Positions 44,864 through 53,686 of a stretch of 64,000 nucleotides of DNA are shown piece after piece. The DNA comes from Adlercreutzia mucosicola DSM 19490. GTDB lineage: Bacteria > Actinomycetota > Coriobacteriia > Coriobacteriales > Eggerthellaceae. How positions within the stretch are numbered: position 1 is the first letter of the stretch; every line of letters begins with the position of its first letter. A program made the position numbers and the translations under genes. The stretch is from the NCBI RefSeq assembly GCF_000422625.1, contig NZ_KE383895.1, forward strand, positions 304,968 to 368,967, given 5' to 3'. A model generated the notes under the pieces. It did not search any database, was not told where the DNA came from, and worked only from the letters and a program-made list of their open reading frames with translations.

Positions 44864-45829
44864 TTAACCCGCCAGCTCGTAGTGGGTGTTGCTGAAGACG
44901 TTGAGGCTCAGCGAGTTCATGAGGTGCTTCAGGGCTGCCTGGGCCTTCACGGAGTTGCCAGCGTTGTCGAGCGGCGGGGCGAAGGCGCACAGGCCGCACA
45001 GGCCCGGCACCACGCCGATGATGGCGCCGCCCACGCCGGTCTTCGCCGGCAATCCCGCGGTGTAGAGCCAGTCGCCGGAGTGCTGGTAGAAGCCCGCCGT
45101 GGCCATGAGCGAGACGATCTTCGGCGCCAGGGCGGCGTCGAATACCTGCTTGCCGGTGACGGGGTTGCGTCCGTCGGCGGCGATGGCCGCTGCCGATATG
45201 GCCAGCTGTTCGGCGGTCACGCCCAGCGAGCACTGGCGCGTGTACAGGTCGAGGGCCATAGCTGGGTCGTCGTAGAGGCGGTCGCAGTCGCGCAGCAACC
45301 AGGCGATGGAGCGGTTTTGGAAGTTGGTGGCGCTTTCCGACTGGTACAGCTCATCGATGAGCTGCGGCGCACCGCCCAAAAGGTCGGTCATGTTGTCCAC
45401 GATGGCCTTCCACTTGGCCTCGGCGTTGCCCACGGGCTCCACGAGCGAGCAAGCGGCGATGGCGCCGGCGTTCACGAGCGGCGTGGAAGGATGGTCGTTT
45501 TCAAGCAGGATGGCGAAGATGGAGTTGAAGGGCAGGCCTGTGGCATCAGCGCCGATCTTCTCCAGCAGCGACTGGGCGCCTTGCTGGCGCAGCGCGAGAA
45601 TGGCTGTGTGCACCTTCGATACCGATTCGATGCCGAGCCGGTAGTCGGTATCGCCCACGGAGATGACGCGCCCGTCGGGCAGGCAGACACTGATGCCGAA
45701 CAGGCCGGAATCCACGTTGGCTAGATAGGGAATATAGTGGGCGTTCTGGCCGCCTTGGAGATCTTTGCACGCGGCGTAGGCATTTTCGACGGCGGTTTTC
45801 AGCTGGTCGAAGGTGATCGTCTTGACCAT
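44864..45829 (-). CDS. glsA: Glutaminase
   Basis: This 321-residue serine-dependent glutaminase hydrolyses glutamine to glutamate and ammonia. The catalytic SxxK is in ESVSKVHTA, with conserved NAGAI, the Asn/Tyr sites in NRSIAWLLRD and YTRQCSLGVT, and the C-terminal GVGGAIIGVVPG loop. Length is normal. ATG 45829 has AAGGAGCCCACC upstream; the longer frame to 45871 lacks support. Its GC matches core genes, so it is probably a chromosomal gene within the accessory stretch. In enteric bacteria glutaminase helps acid tolerance. Confidence 0.93.
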   Translation of the reverse strand: MVKTITFDQLKTAVENAYAACKDLQGGQNAHYIPYLANVDSGLFGISVCLPDGRVISVGDTDYRLGIESVSKVHTAILALRQQGAQSLLEKIGADATGLPFNSIFAILLENDHPSTPLVNAGAIAACSLVEPVGNAEAKWKAIVDNMTDLLGGAPQLIDELYQSESATNFQNRSIAWLLRDCDRLYDDPAMALDLYTRQCSLGVTAEQLAISAAAIAADGRNPVTGKQVFDAALAPKIVSLMATAGFYQHSGDWLYTAGLPAKTGVGGAIIGVVPGLCGLCAFAPPLDNAGNSVKAQAALKHLMNSLSLNVFSNTHYELAG

Positions 45830-46096
45830 GGTGGGCTCCTTGAAACGGGTGGCGGGGGCACGGGCTTCCATCTCTGACGATTCCCATCATAGGTCGCAGA
45901 TGAGAGCGGCAGCCAATGGCCCCCACCCCCGTTAGCGAACCGTTTCGGAAGGGCGGGATGGCTTCGCTGGGCTCAACTCGTCCTCTATGAGGTAATGCTG
46001 TCGGGCGTTTTTCGATTCCCGACGACCTAAGGGAGGGTTGTTGGGTGGGGGTGCCGTGGTAGGGTGAGGCCAAAGGCGCGACGGAAGGGGCGAGCG

Positions 46097-46723
46097 ATGC
46101 TGACAGTGCGCAGGGCGCGTATCGACGAGTTCGATGCGGTGTTGGACTTCTACACTCAGATGATCGATCAGATGCAGGGCACCGACTTCGATGTACGTTG
46201 GCGTCACGGCGAGCATCCATCGCCGGCGTTTCTGCGAGAATCGCTCGAAGCCGGCCAGGTGATCATCGGCCTTCTCGGCGAAGGAGAGGATGTGAAAAGC
46301 GCGGGATGTGAAGTCGCGGCCAGTGAAGCAGCGACGAGCGGGGCCGGCGTCTCGCCGGCGGGTGCGGTCGACGGCGAAGGTGCCGTTATTGCAAGTGCCA
46401 TGGTGGTGAACCACGAGGGGGCTCCCGGCTATGCTGCCGTGTCCTGGGACGTGGACGCGGCGCCCGAGCAGGTGGGTGTGCTGCACGTGGTTGCCACGCT
46501 GCCGGCTTATCACGGTCGCGGCTTCGCGCGGCAGCTTCTCCGCGGTGGCATCGAAATCGCTCGCGGCGACGGGCTGGTGGCGCTGCGCCTGGACACCTTC
46601 CCCCATAACATTCGCGGCCGAGGCCTGTACAAGTCCTGCGGATTCACCGACCACGGTCTGTGGACCGTACACTACCCAGCCCTCGGCGACATTCAAGTCG
46701 TCATGTACGAGCTGCTGCTTTAG
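46097..46723 (+). CDS. GNAT-family N-acetyltransferase
   Basis: This 208-residue protein shows the GNAT core: an N-terminal strand/helix (LTVRRARIDEFDAVLDFYTQ), the acetyl-CoA-binding motif A (LHVVATLPAYHGRGFARQLL, with the Q/RxxGxG/A-like YHGRGFA), and motif B (LDTFPHNIRGRGLYKSCGF). An Ala/Ser-rich insertion (about residues 70-105) lies in the middle. It transfers an acetyl group to an amine of unknown identity. ATG 46097 follows GGAAGGGG. It is divergent from glsA and convergent with the Wadjet operon. Confidence 0.85.
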   Translation: MLTVRRARIDEFDAVLDFYTQMIDQMQGTDFDVRWRHGEHPSPAFLRESLEAGQVIIGLLGEGEDVKSAGCEVAASEAATSGAGVSPAGAVDGEGAVIASAMVVNHEGAPGYAAVSWDVDAAPEQVGVLHVVATLPAYHGRGFARQLLRGGIEIARGDGLVALRLDTFPHNIRGRGLYKSCGFTDHGLWTVHYPALGDIQVVMYELLL

Positions 46724-46834
46724 AGGTTGATGCGGACTCACGAGAGCCTCTGTCTCGTATGATGGGTGAACTTGGGATGGAAGGTGAGCTTTTGAAAGGA
46801 TGGACTGTGTAGGAGGCAGTGGGGCTCCTAAGCA

Positions 46835-48004
46835 CTAGATCGCTTCGAGGATTCTTTCGCAAACATACTGGTAAGGGAGCCTTTCTTGTTCCAATCGGAG
46901 GGCTGGGCTTGTAGAGGTGAGTTTTTCAAACACCGCCCATTCGGTTGGTGTGAGATGATCGAGTTGACCGTGGAACGGCTGAGGTTCCTGCACGCAGAGA
47001 TCAAGATGGCTTTCAAGCGTATCCAGGTCCATCATGATGGACCTGGCGTGGGGCAGGTGTGTGCGAAGACGGCTGAGAATGGCAAAGCCATGGGAATCGA
47101 GGTCGCCCCAATAGAAAACTCTTGCCTGATGTAACCAGGATACGCGTGCCAGTTCGTGCACTGCATATCCTGATCCATGGATGCCAATGGCTCCCGAGAG
47201 ATATGGGAGGGTTAGGAGGCTGATAAGGTTTTCGCAAATTATCACGAATGCCGGGGGACTTTGAAGGCGGTCCAATTCTTCTGGAGAAGCGGAAAATTCG
47301 GAGAGTCCTTTGAGTGTTGCAGCTGGATCAAGCAAGCGCGCGCGAAACTGACTGGGGGCAGCAAGGTTGATGCAGATTGTACGTCCCGTGACGATCGCTC
47401 CAAGTCCCCACACGAGTTTTTTGTGCGATTCTACCCATTTGGTGTCAATACCGCGAATGGGCATCTCCCGTGCGTAACAACAGGTGCTGGGGTGCTCTTG
47501 GAGCCAAAGCATCACAGCCAGGAGTTTGCTCCAGTTTTCGTCGGACAGCGATACGAACGCTTTTATATAGGGCTGGACAAAGGGAATTGCGCCGCATTCG
47601 GCTGCGCGCAGGGACAGAACCTTCTCGGCCAATTCCTTCGTACGAAGGATGCACCGTGTCCATAAATCCTCTTGGCGGCAAAATGCCGCGATGGATTCCT
47701 TATTGGGTAAAGTCAGTCTGATGGGAATCGTTTGTGTTCCCGCCGCCGGCCAGTTCCGCTTCGAATATGCAACTTCGAAAGAGGTGCCGACATCTTTCCA
47801 ACTTCTCACCCATGCCATTGTTTGGTCAAGGTTGCGCAGAGCCTGCGCTTCGGTGGGAGGGGCAAGTCCGATTGTTTTTGATGCGCCATCATGCTCGGAG
47901 GAAGTCCCATTTAAGAGCTGGCTGACAAGCTGCTGAGCCCAAAGCGGGTACATTTTTTCGAAGTATCGAGCCATCTTGTCGCGTGCTTCCTCAACGCTCA
48001 GCAT
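46835..48004 (-). CDS. jetD: Wadjet system nuclease subunit JetD
   Basis: This 389-residue protein has the JetD layout: an N-terminal DUF3322 helical domain, a middle wing, and a C-terminal TOPRIM-like DUF2220 domain with the acidic residues in VIICENLISLL and FYWGDLDSHGFAIL. In Wadjet, JetD is the nuclease that cleaves small circular DNA once the JetABC loop extruder has reeled it in. ATG 48004 is fixed by a consensus AAGGAGG six bases upstream and overlaps jetC by 14 bp. It is the last gene of the operon. GC is lower than in the core genes. Confidence 0.9.
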   Translation of the reverse strand: MLSVEEARDKMARYFEKMYPLWAQQLVSQLLNGTSSEHDGASKTIGLAPPTEAQALRNLDQTMAWVRSWKDVGTSFEVAYSKRNWPAAGTQTIPIRLTLPNKESIAAFCRQEDLWTRCILRTKELAEKVLSLRAAECGAIPFVQPYIKAFVSLSDENWSKLLAVMLWLQEHPSTCCYAREMPIRGIDTKWVESHKKLVWGLGAIVTGRTICINLAAPSQFRARLLDPAATLKGLSEFSASPEELDRLQSPPAFVIICENLISLLTLPYLSGAIGIHGSGYAVHELARVSWLHQARVFYWGDLDSHGFAILSRLRTHLPHARSIMMDLDTLESHLDLCVQEPQPFHGQLDHLTPTEWAVFEKLTSTSPALRLEQERLPYQYVCERILEAI

Positions 48005-51000
48005 CGATCGCCTCCTTAACGCTATCATCTTCGAACGCAAGGACTGAGATGTTTGATCGACTGTCTTCGTTTTTGTTTACATACACAAATGATCCGACGT
48101 AGTTTTCGAGTGTCTTGAGCAGTTTCACGGGCGTGGCAAGCACCATGTGGAATCCAAATGTCTCGAAGATACCCATAGCCATTTTTGCGAAATAGGGATC
48201 GGCTTTGTCGAAGGCTTCATCTAAAACAACTGTGCCGTAAGAAGGGGTGGCACTTTCTTCCAGTGCCAGTTGGTATCGCAAGGCGGCGGCTAGGCAAAAT
48301 ATGACCAGCTTCTGCTTTTCGCCGCCAGAAAGGCCGGCGTCATTAGCATGGACGTTGCGCACGTTGCCTTCGGGCGTGATTTCTTGTGCGATAAAGGTAA
48401 CGTGCAATCGCGTGTCGAGACACTGAGTGCGCCACGTCCGATCGGCATACTCCGAGGAACTGAGTCTGCCTATGAGGGACTCCAGCGCTGTATATTTTTC
48501 TTCGGCAGCCGTTATATCTTCGGCGTCCCAACTTCCTTCAACGATGTTTCGAAGATCAGCTAGAAAGTCCTTTGCTTGATTTGGAAGACTTTTTTGCACA
48601 ATTATGTTCAAGTAAATACCAGGGGCATATTCGGACAGCGATAGGGATTTGTTGACGGGATTGAGCTTTTCCCGAATATCGGCGAACGCATTGCGAATGG
48701 CGGAGCTGAGTGCGGTAATGCGGTCGCGACTAAAGTCGGTGAGTACTTCGAGGAACTTGTTTTCGTAGTCGGGAAGGCCGATGGCTTTAATTCTGTGAAG
48801 AATATCTAGGTAGCCGTCGATCTCGCCTCCCCCTAGTCCGAGATCCGCCGATTGAGAGGGCCAGCTGCGTTTGAATTCAGTCTGGATGCTCTCGATTTCC
48901 TTAAGTGCTTGGTATTTGTCTGCTTGGGCTTTGCTGCAGCTGCCGGCCAAGGTGCTCTTAACGGCCGATGACGCTTTCCAGAGTATGGCTGCATCATCGA
49001 GGTACGCAAGACCAGTGTCTGAGAAAAGCCGCTCGAGCCCTAGACGGTCGGCCTCTTCAAAGGTGCAACTTCCGGAGAGGCCTTCCTGAATGACCTGCTT
49101 ATTATGCTTGCAGTTTTCCCGCTCTCTGATCGCGTTGGCAAGGGCACTTTCTGTTTCTGCGAGAGACCGACGCCCTTCCTGCTCCTGCGTGGTGGCATGC
49201 TCCAGTAAGCACCTTGTCTCTGCAAGTTTCGAACTGCGTTTTTTGAGAAGGTCAATCTGTTTGTTAGCTCGTGCGAGATCGTCTGTCGCAGTTATGCGGT
49301 CATAGCTTTCCCATACTGCGCCCTCTAGGGAAGCGGATAGTCGCGCAATGACGGCTACCTGCTGAATGAGCCGTTGCGTGGTCGCTTTTTGTTTCGCGGC
49401 CGCGATTTCAGCCTCTTGAAGATCGTGCAGTTGATCAGACAAGGTGGCGATTTTCGCGTCGTTGGTGGTGCCTAAAAGCCATCGGCTTTTATCGTTCAGG
49501 TGTCTTTTGTCGTCTTTTACGTGGCGATTCCCACGCTTTATAAGACCTTCGCGCGTCAGAGAGTATTGATGATGTGCCATTTCGTCGGGAGTGTCGACAC
49601 ATTCATAGTTGAATTGGCGACGTAATTGGCGGTTGACCCATTGTGCGAATTCCGGATGGGCGGTAGCGTCGGCGACGACGAGCTTTCGCGCGCTTGATCG
49701 AGGGGAGAGCGAGACAACGGGAACTTCGATCTGAGCGGGAATGGATTCGAATTCCAATCGCAAACCCAGATGGTTGTTGTTGATCCACGTGCGAGCAGCT
49801 CGGATTGCGTTTTCGGGAACGAGCATGACGAGCGATTGGCGTCCGATGAGCCGCTCGAGGGCGCCGTGCCATTCGCTTTCCGAAGGAGCAACATCCAAGA
49901 GCTCTCCGAAAAAGGGGAGATCGGCATCATTAATGCCCATCGAACGAGCAATTTGCTGACGGACACGATGATACTCCGCTGGGATGTTGGTCGGCTTTCG
50001 GCGCAGGTGTTGGAGTTCTCGTTCGATGCTCTCGATCTGCTCCTTTGCCTTTACGATATCAGATGCTGCGTTCGTGTCAGCTTGGGCGATGCTGTCGAAA
50101 TCTTCCCGAGCCTTTTCGGCAATGCTGGCTATGTGTTTTCGCATAGCCTCAAATTCATTGCGAGTAGTTGGTAGTGAGACATCGGGCACGACTGAGAGAT
50201 CGTTTTCCAGTTGGCGTTGGTTCCTCTCGACGTCGTCGAGTTTCATTTGGGCAGTGAGCGCATCGTTTTCTGCTTGGCTCAATGCCAAGCCGTTATTTTT
50301 GTCATACAAAGCCTGGGCGCGCTGTCGTTCGACGATGGCGCGATCGAGTTCTGCCTTACGCTCGATTCTTTCAGTTTCGAGTTGATAAGCATGTTGGATG
50401 AGGCGCTCCAGCTGGGCTTCTGCGATACCTAGTTCGAGGTGTCTCGTGAAGGGATCGAGCAGCTTGTCGAGACGCTTGTGCGTGTCCAACTGCTTATTTG
50501 CGGTGGTGAGGGCACGTTTCCAATTTTCAAGGGGTTCAAGGGTGTCTTTCTGGCGCCGTTGGTCTACTACGCCCGCGTAGGCATGCGAAAGTGAGGTGAA
50601 TTGTTCGATGGCGGCTTCGGCAAGTTCAAAAGTGCGCGGCTCTTCCAGCATGAACCGACGGAACAGCTCATCAAGGGAGCCAAAGTTTTTTGCAGCCTGC
50701 GTTTTATGGAGCAGCTCCAGTGTTTGCGGACTGGCAATGCCCAGAAGGCGACAGAAATAAGTGGCGTAGGATGAGAAGTTCTTGGACACCTTGCCCTTGG
50801 CTCCTACCTGTCGTTTGAGGCTTGGGAAGTCCAAGCCGCGCTCTATGTTTTCGCGAAAATCAAGCAAGCTGGTGTGCCCGCGCGTAACTGCATAAGCGCT
50901 TGAGATGTCGGCACCGCTTACCGATCCTGATTTCAACTGGAAGAGCGCTATGAGGTTGACGGGCTCGAAGTAAGCGCTGTCCTCTTTGGCGTCGTGCTCG

Positions 51001-51353
51001 TAGCGTAGAAGAACTCCGCTCCACACGGCCTTCTCGCGTAGGTGGCGACTGACAATTTCCCCTGTGCCAGTCGCCTCATGTCCAAAGGCCCCGCGAATAT
51101 AACTTACGAGGGACCGGTCTTCTCGCGAAGACGATTCGGTTTTGGCTGCAGCGTTGTAACGACGCTTGGAAGGTGGCGTAAGGACGGTGGCGATGGCATC
51201 GAGAAGGGTTGACTTGCCCGAGCCAGATTTTCCCGTGATGAGGGTGCCCCGACGATCGACGGGAATGATGTGATGTCCGCAAAAGGTGCCCCAATTGACA
51301 ACCTCTATGACACCGAGGCGCCATTGCTCTGCGGGCGCGGTTTGCTCGCTCAT
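47991..51353 (-). CDS. jetC: Wadjet system SMC-like ATPase JetC
   Basis: This 1120-residue MukB/SMC-like ATPase has Walker A GKSGSGKST (residues 41-49), two long coiled-coil arms with a central hinge (about residues 480-640), and C-terminal signature LSGGEKQKLVIFCLAAALRYQ-like sequence followed by Walker B VVLDEAFDKAD. It is the loop-extruding motor of the anti-plasmid Wadjet complex, with JetA as kleisin and JetB as KITE-type subunit. The start overlaps the jetB stop in an ATGA. Length fits type I Wadjet JetC. Confidence 0.93.
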   Translation of the reverse strand: MSEQTAPAEQWRLGVIEVVNWGTFCGHHIIPVDRRGTLITGKSGSGKSTLLDAIATVLTPPSKRRYNAAAKTESSSREDRSLVSYIRGAFGHEATGTGEIVSRHLREKAVWSGVLLRYEHDAKEDSAYFEPVNLIALFQLKSGSVSGADISSAYAVTRGHTSLLDFRENIERGLDFPSLKRQVGAKGKVSKNFSSYATYFCRLLGIASPQTLELLHKTQAAKNFGSLDELFRRFMLEEPRTFELAEAAIEQFTSLSHAYAGVVDQRRQKDTLEPLENWKRALTTANKQLDTHKRLDKLLDPFTRHLELGIAEAQLERLIQHAYQLETERIERKAELDRAIVERQRAQALYDKNNGLALSQAENDALTAQMKLDDVERNQRQLENDLSVVPDVSLPTTRNEFEAMRKHIASIAEKAREDFDSIAQADTNAASDIVKAKEQIESIERELQHLRRKPTNIPAEYHRVRQQIARSMGINDADLPFFGELLDVAPSESEWHGALERLIGRQSLVMLVPENAIRAARTWINNNHLGLRLEFESIPAQIEVPVVSLSPRSSARKLVVADATAHPEFAQWVNRQLRRQFNYECVDTPDEMAHHQYSLTREGLIKRGNRHVKDDKRHLNDKSRWLLGTTNDAKIATLSDQLHDLQEAEIAAAKQKATTQRLIQQVAVIARLSASLEGAVWESYDRITATDDLARANKQIDLLKKRSSKLAETRCLLEHATTQEQEGRRSLAETESALANAIRERENCKHNKQVIQEGLSGSCTFEEADRLGLERLFSDTGLAYLDDAAILWKASSAVKSTLAGSCSKAQADKYQALKEIESIQTEFKRSWPSQSADLGLGGGEIDGYLDILHRIKAIGLPDYENKFLEVLTDFSRDRITALSSAIRNAFADIREKLNPVNKSLSLSEYAPGIYLNIIVQKSLPNQAKDFLADLRNIVEGSWDAEDITAAEEKYTALESLIGRLSSSEYADRTWRTQCLDTRLHVTFIAQEITPEGNVRNVHANDAGLSGGEKQKLVIFCLAAALRYQLALEESATPSYGTVVLDEAFDKADPYFAKMAMGIFETFGFHMVLATPVKLLKTLENYVGSFVYVNKNEDSRSNISVLAFEDDSVKEAIDAER

Positions 51354-52015
51354 AGGTTACGCTCCTCGGGGGCTGTCGCGCTTTCGCTTGAGATCGATTC
51401 GTCGAGAAGTTGTTCAATGCTTTCCGCCACAAAGTCTGCTTCGTCGGCGCCAAACACGATGGAAAGGACGGGCGAGACTTCGAAACGTGTCTCCGATTCA
51501 TCAAGGGGCATCACAATGTTGTGGGTGCGCATTTTCGTCCAAGATTGGCTGAGCTTTTTTGCGAATGCTGCTTCATCGAGGCGCGCAAGCGGCCGATATT
51601 GGGTCAAGGAATCTAGCGTTTCGTTTTTATCTATGATGGCTCGGGCTTCGAGGGATAGAAGGAGTTCGCGCCGCAGGACGAGAAGGAGGAGCGTGTCGAT
51701 AAGGCCCAAGTTGATGGAGCGTGTTGCTTTGGGGATGCTTTCATCCTGAGCTGGGGCATTTCTCACGAACGCGATTCCCTTGTCAACGTCTACGACAAGG
51801 TCGAGCAGAAGGTCGTTGCAGCGCTGTACGATCGTCGCGCGATTTGCCACAAGTGTCTTCCAGAGATCAGGGTGGCGATTTTCGTCCAAAAAAGGTCCCC
51901 GTATGAGTTGGAGGAGAACGCGTCGTCCTTCTAGCGACAAGACGCCTTGGTCGCTTTCCCATAACGTACCTGGTTTCTCAGTTTTGTCCTGTTGAATTTC
52001 GGTTACTGCGCTCAC
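51350..52015 (-). CDS. jetB: Wadjet system subunit JetB (DUF4194, MukE-like)
   Basis: This 221-residue protein is a DUF4194 winged-helix protein, equivalent to MukE, that bridges kleisin and SMC heads. Recognisable segments are VLSLEGRRVLLQLIRGPFLD, LLLLVLRRELLLSLE and MRTHNIVMPLDESETRFEVS. Start GTG 52015 is chosen because a strong GGGAGGT lies seven bases upstream and gives a GTGA overlap with jetA, the same coupling style as the next junction. An upstream ATG at 52066 would overlap jetA by 55 bp. Confidence 0.88.
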   Translation of the reverse strand: MSAVTEIQQDKTEKPGTLWESDQGVLSLEGRRVLLQLIRGPFLDENRHPDLWKTLVANRATIVQRCNDLLLDLVVDVDKGIAFVRNAPAQDESIPKATRSINLGLIDTLLLLVLRRELLLSLEARAIIDKNETLDSLTQYRPLARLDEAAFAKKLSQSWTKMRTHNIVMPLDESETRFEVSPVLSIVFGADEADFVAESIEQLLDESISSESATAPEERNL

Positions 52016-53487
52016 GAGACTACCTCCCGATAGAATTCGAAACGCGCTATTGTCGAGTGTTTCCATCTCCCATCCTCGGTTTCCCAGTGCACTTGCTCAG
52101 TCTCTGCGGTCTCTCTTCCTTGATCAAAGGCGAGACCGATAAGGCCTATAACGCTGGCAGCTCCTTGGGTAGCAGGGTGGTTTTTCAGTACATCACCTAC
52201 CGAGATGGGTTGATATGGCGTCTGGGGTAGAGCGCGCAGGGTGGCGTTCACATTCGCCACTAGTTCTTCGAGGTCGATTTCAGTTTCACGAGCCTCTTCT
52301 AAAAGCTCGTTCAGAGTGAGTGGCGAAGCTGCGCAGGTCTCGATTTCCAAAAGGGGCTCCGTTTGGTTTTCGGCGGGGTTGCATAGTCTCCAGCGCGCAA
52401 TGGGTTTCATCGATAGCGAGGTGAGGGATAGCTCGAATTTGAAATGGGAGCCCTGAGGACTGGTGAGAAGCTCGTGAATGCCGAGGAGGGCTCGATCGAT
52501 GTCCTTTTTAATTTGTCGTTCGGTCTGATAACGCTGACTTTGCACAAACCGTTGCAGCCCGTGACTGAGTGATAGAAGCGCATCATTCACGTCGCCACTT
52601 TGTGCGAGAAAATTGCGAACAACGCCGTGCAGCTGCCGACGCTCCTGGGATGTGAGTGCCTCGGCGAAGTCTGTCTCCAAGATGGCGTTGATGTCATCTT
52701 GGAAGGATTCCATGAGATCGTTGTCGCGAAGCAATTCATAAAAGCCGCGAAACGATCGACCGGCGCTGGATTGCCCAATATGATCGATGCCGGCGAATAT
52801 GTCGTTGAGAATATCTTGATGGTTTTCGCCGTAGCCGACGATGGTGGCGAAAAGGTCTTTGCTCAGTGAGAGAAAGTCGTCTTTAACGCGTGTGAAGTCG
52901 AGGGGGATTTCGTTGACGAGTGCAATAATGTCGCTGAGTTGCTCAAGACCGTCTTCTCCTTCGACTACCGTGAAGGTGCCATTTTCGATTTGCGCTAACT
53001 GCTCATCAAGAATGGCGCGCTGCGCCAGGAGAGCTTCTCGGCGTCTGTCGATGTCGGTGCTAGATGCGGTGGCTAGTGTCCGCACCGCATCCATAATAAG
53101 AGATAGTCGAGATTGGGTGGCCGCATGACGCGGTTGGATGAGTTGCTTTGCGAACGCAAGGGCGGCCTGGGTGCCGCTTGTCAGCTCGTACGACTCCTCC
53201 CGTCGCTGCTTTGCCGTCTGGCGCGCAAGATAGCCGTCCTTTCGCCATTGCTCGCACGCTTCGACACCGGTGCGGTCGTACTCGATGTTCGTGCGAAATC
53301 TGAGATCTTGCAGATCGAGTTCGACCATGCTCGCTAGTTCTGCTGCGGGCAATTGCCGGGTTTCATCATTGAAGTGAGTATCCAGAATAGCCAGAATGAG
53401 CGGGGCATTGCGGGCTCGAAGAAGACGCCAAGCGCTGCTTGCGTTCTGTGCATCGTGAAACATGCTGTATTGTGAGACAACGCCCAT
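52012..53487 (-). CDS. jetA: Wadjet system kleisin-like subunit JetA (DUF3375)
   Basis: The 491-residue DUF3375 protein corresponds to MukF. The N-terminal winged-helix region contains SAWRLLRARNAPLILAILDT, followed by a long helical middle (DIDRRREALLAQRAILDEQL) and the C-terminal part with SVGDVLKNHPATQGAASVIG. It links the JetC heads and recruits JetB. ATG 53487 with GCGAGG six bases upstream is preferred over an ATG at 53523. It is first in jetABCD and divergent from the DUF4143 ATPase gene with 199 bp between them, where the promoter must lie. Confidence 0.9.
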   Translation of the reverse strand: MGVVSQYSMFHDAQNASSAWRLLRARNAPLILAILDTHFNDETRQLPAAELASMVELDLQDLRFRTNIEYDRTGVEACEQWRKDGYLARQTAKQRREESYELTSGTQAALAFAKQLIQPRHAATQSRLSLIMDAVRTLATASSTDIDRRREALLAQRAILDEQLAQIENGTFTVVEGEDGLEQLSDIIALVNEIPLDFTRVKDDFLSLSKDLFATIVGYGENHQDILNDIFAGIDHIGQSSAGRSFRGFYELLRDNDLMESFQDDINAILETDFAEALTSQERRQLHGVVRNFLAQSGDVNDALLSLSHGLQRFVQSQRYQTERQIKKDIDRALLGIHELLTSPQGSHFKFELSLTSLSMKPIARWRLCNPAENQTEPLLEIETCAASPLTLNELLEEARETEIDLEELVANVNATLRALPQTPYQPISVGDVLKNHPATQGAASVIGLIGLAFDQGRETAETEQVHWETEDGRWKHSTIARFEFYREVVS

Positions 53488-53631
53488 GGCCATCCTCGCA
53501 TCGAGAACAATCAATGGAGCCATTCTAAGAGAAGATGCGGGGCTAAGAGGTGTGATTATGGGACATCTATGCATGCAAATTCGTTTAGTGCTAAAAAGTC
53601 AGCCGACTGAGTACTAGCAAACTTCAAAACA

Positions 53632-53666
53632 TCGGCTAATTTTAGTTTTGTGATAAGATTAGCCGA
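53632..53666 (+). promoter_or_regulatory. Inverted repeat before the DUF4143 ATPase gene
   Basis: TCGGCTAAT (53632-53640) and ATTAGCCGA (53658-53666) form a perfect 9-bp dyad with an AT-rich 17-bp centre, 20 bp before the start codon. It lies in the divergent jetA region and could control one or both directions. Confidence 0.5.
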
Positions 53667-53686
53667 GAAATGCAAAGAGGTGTTTT

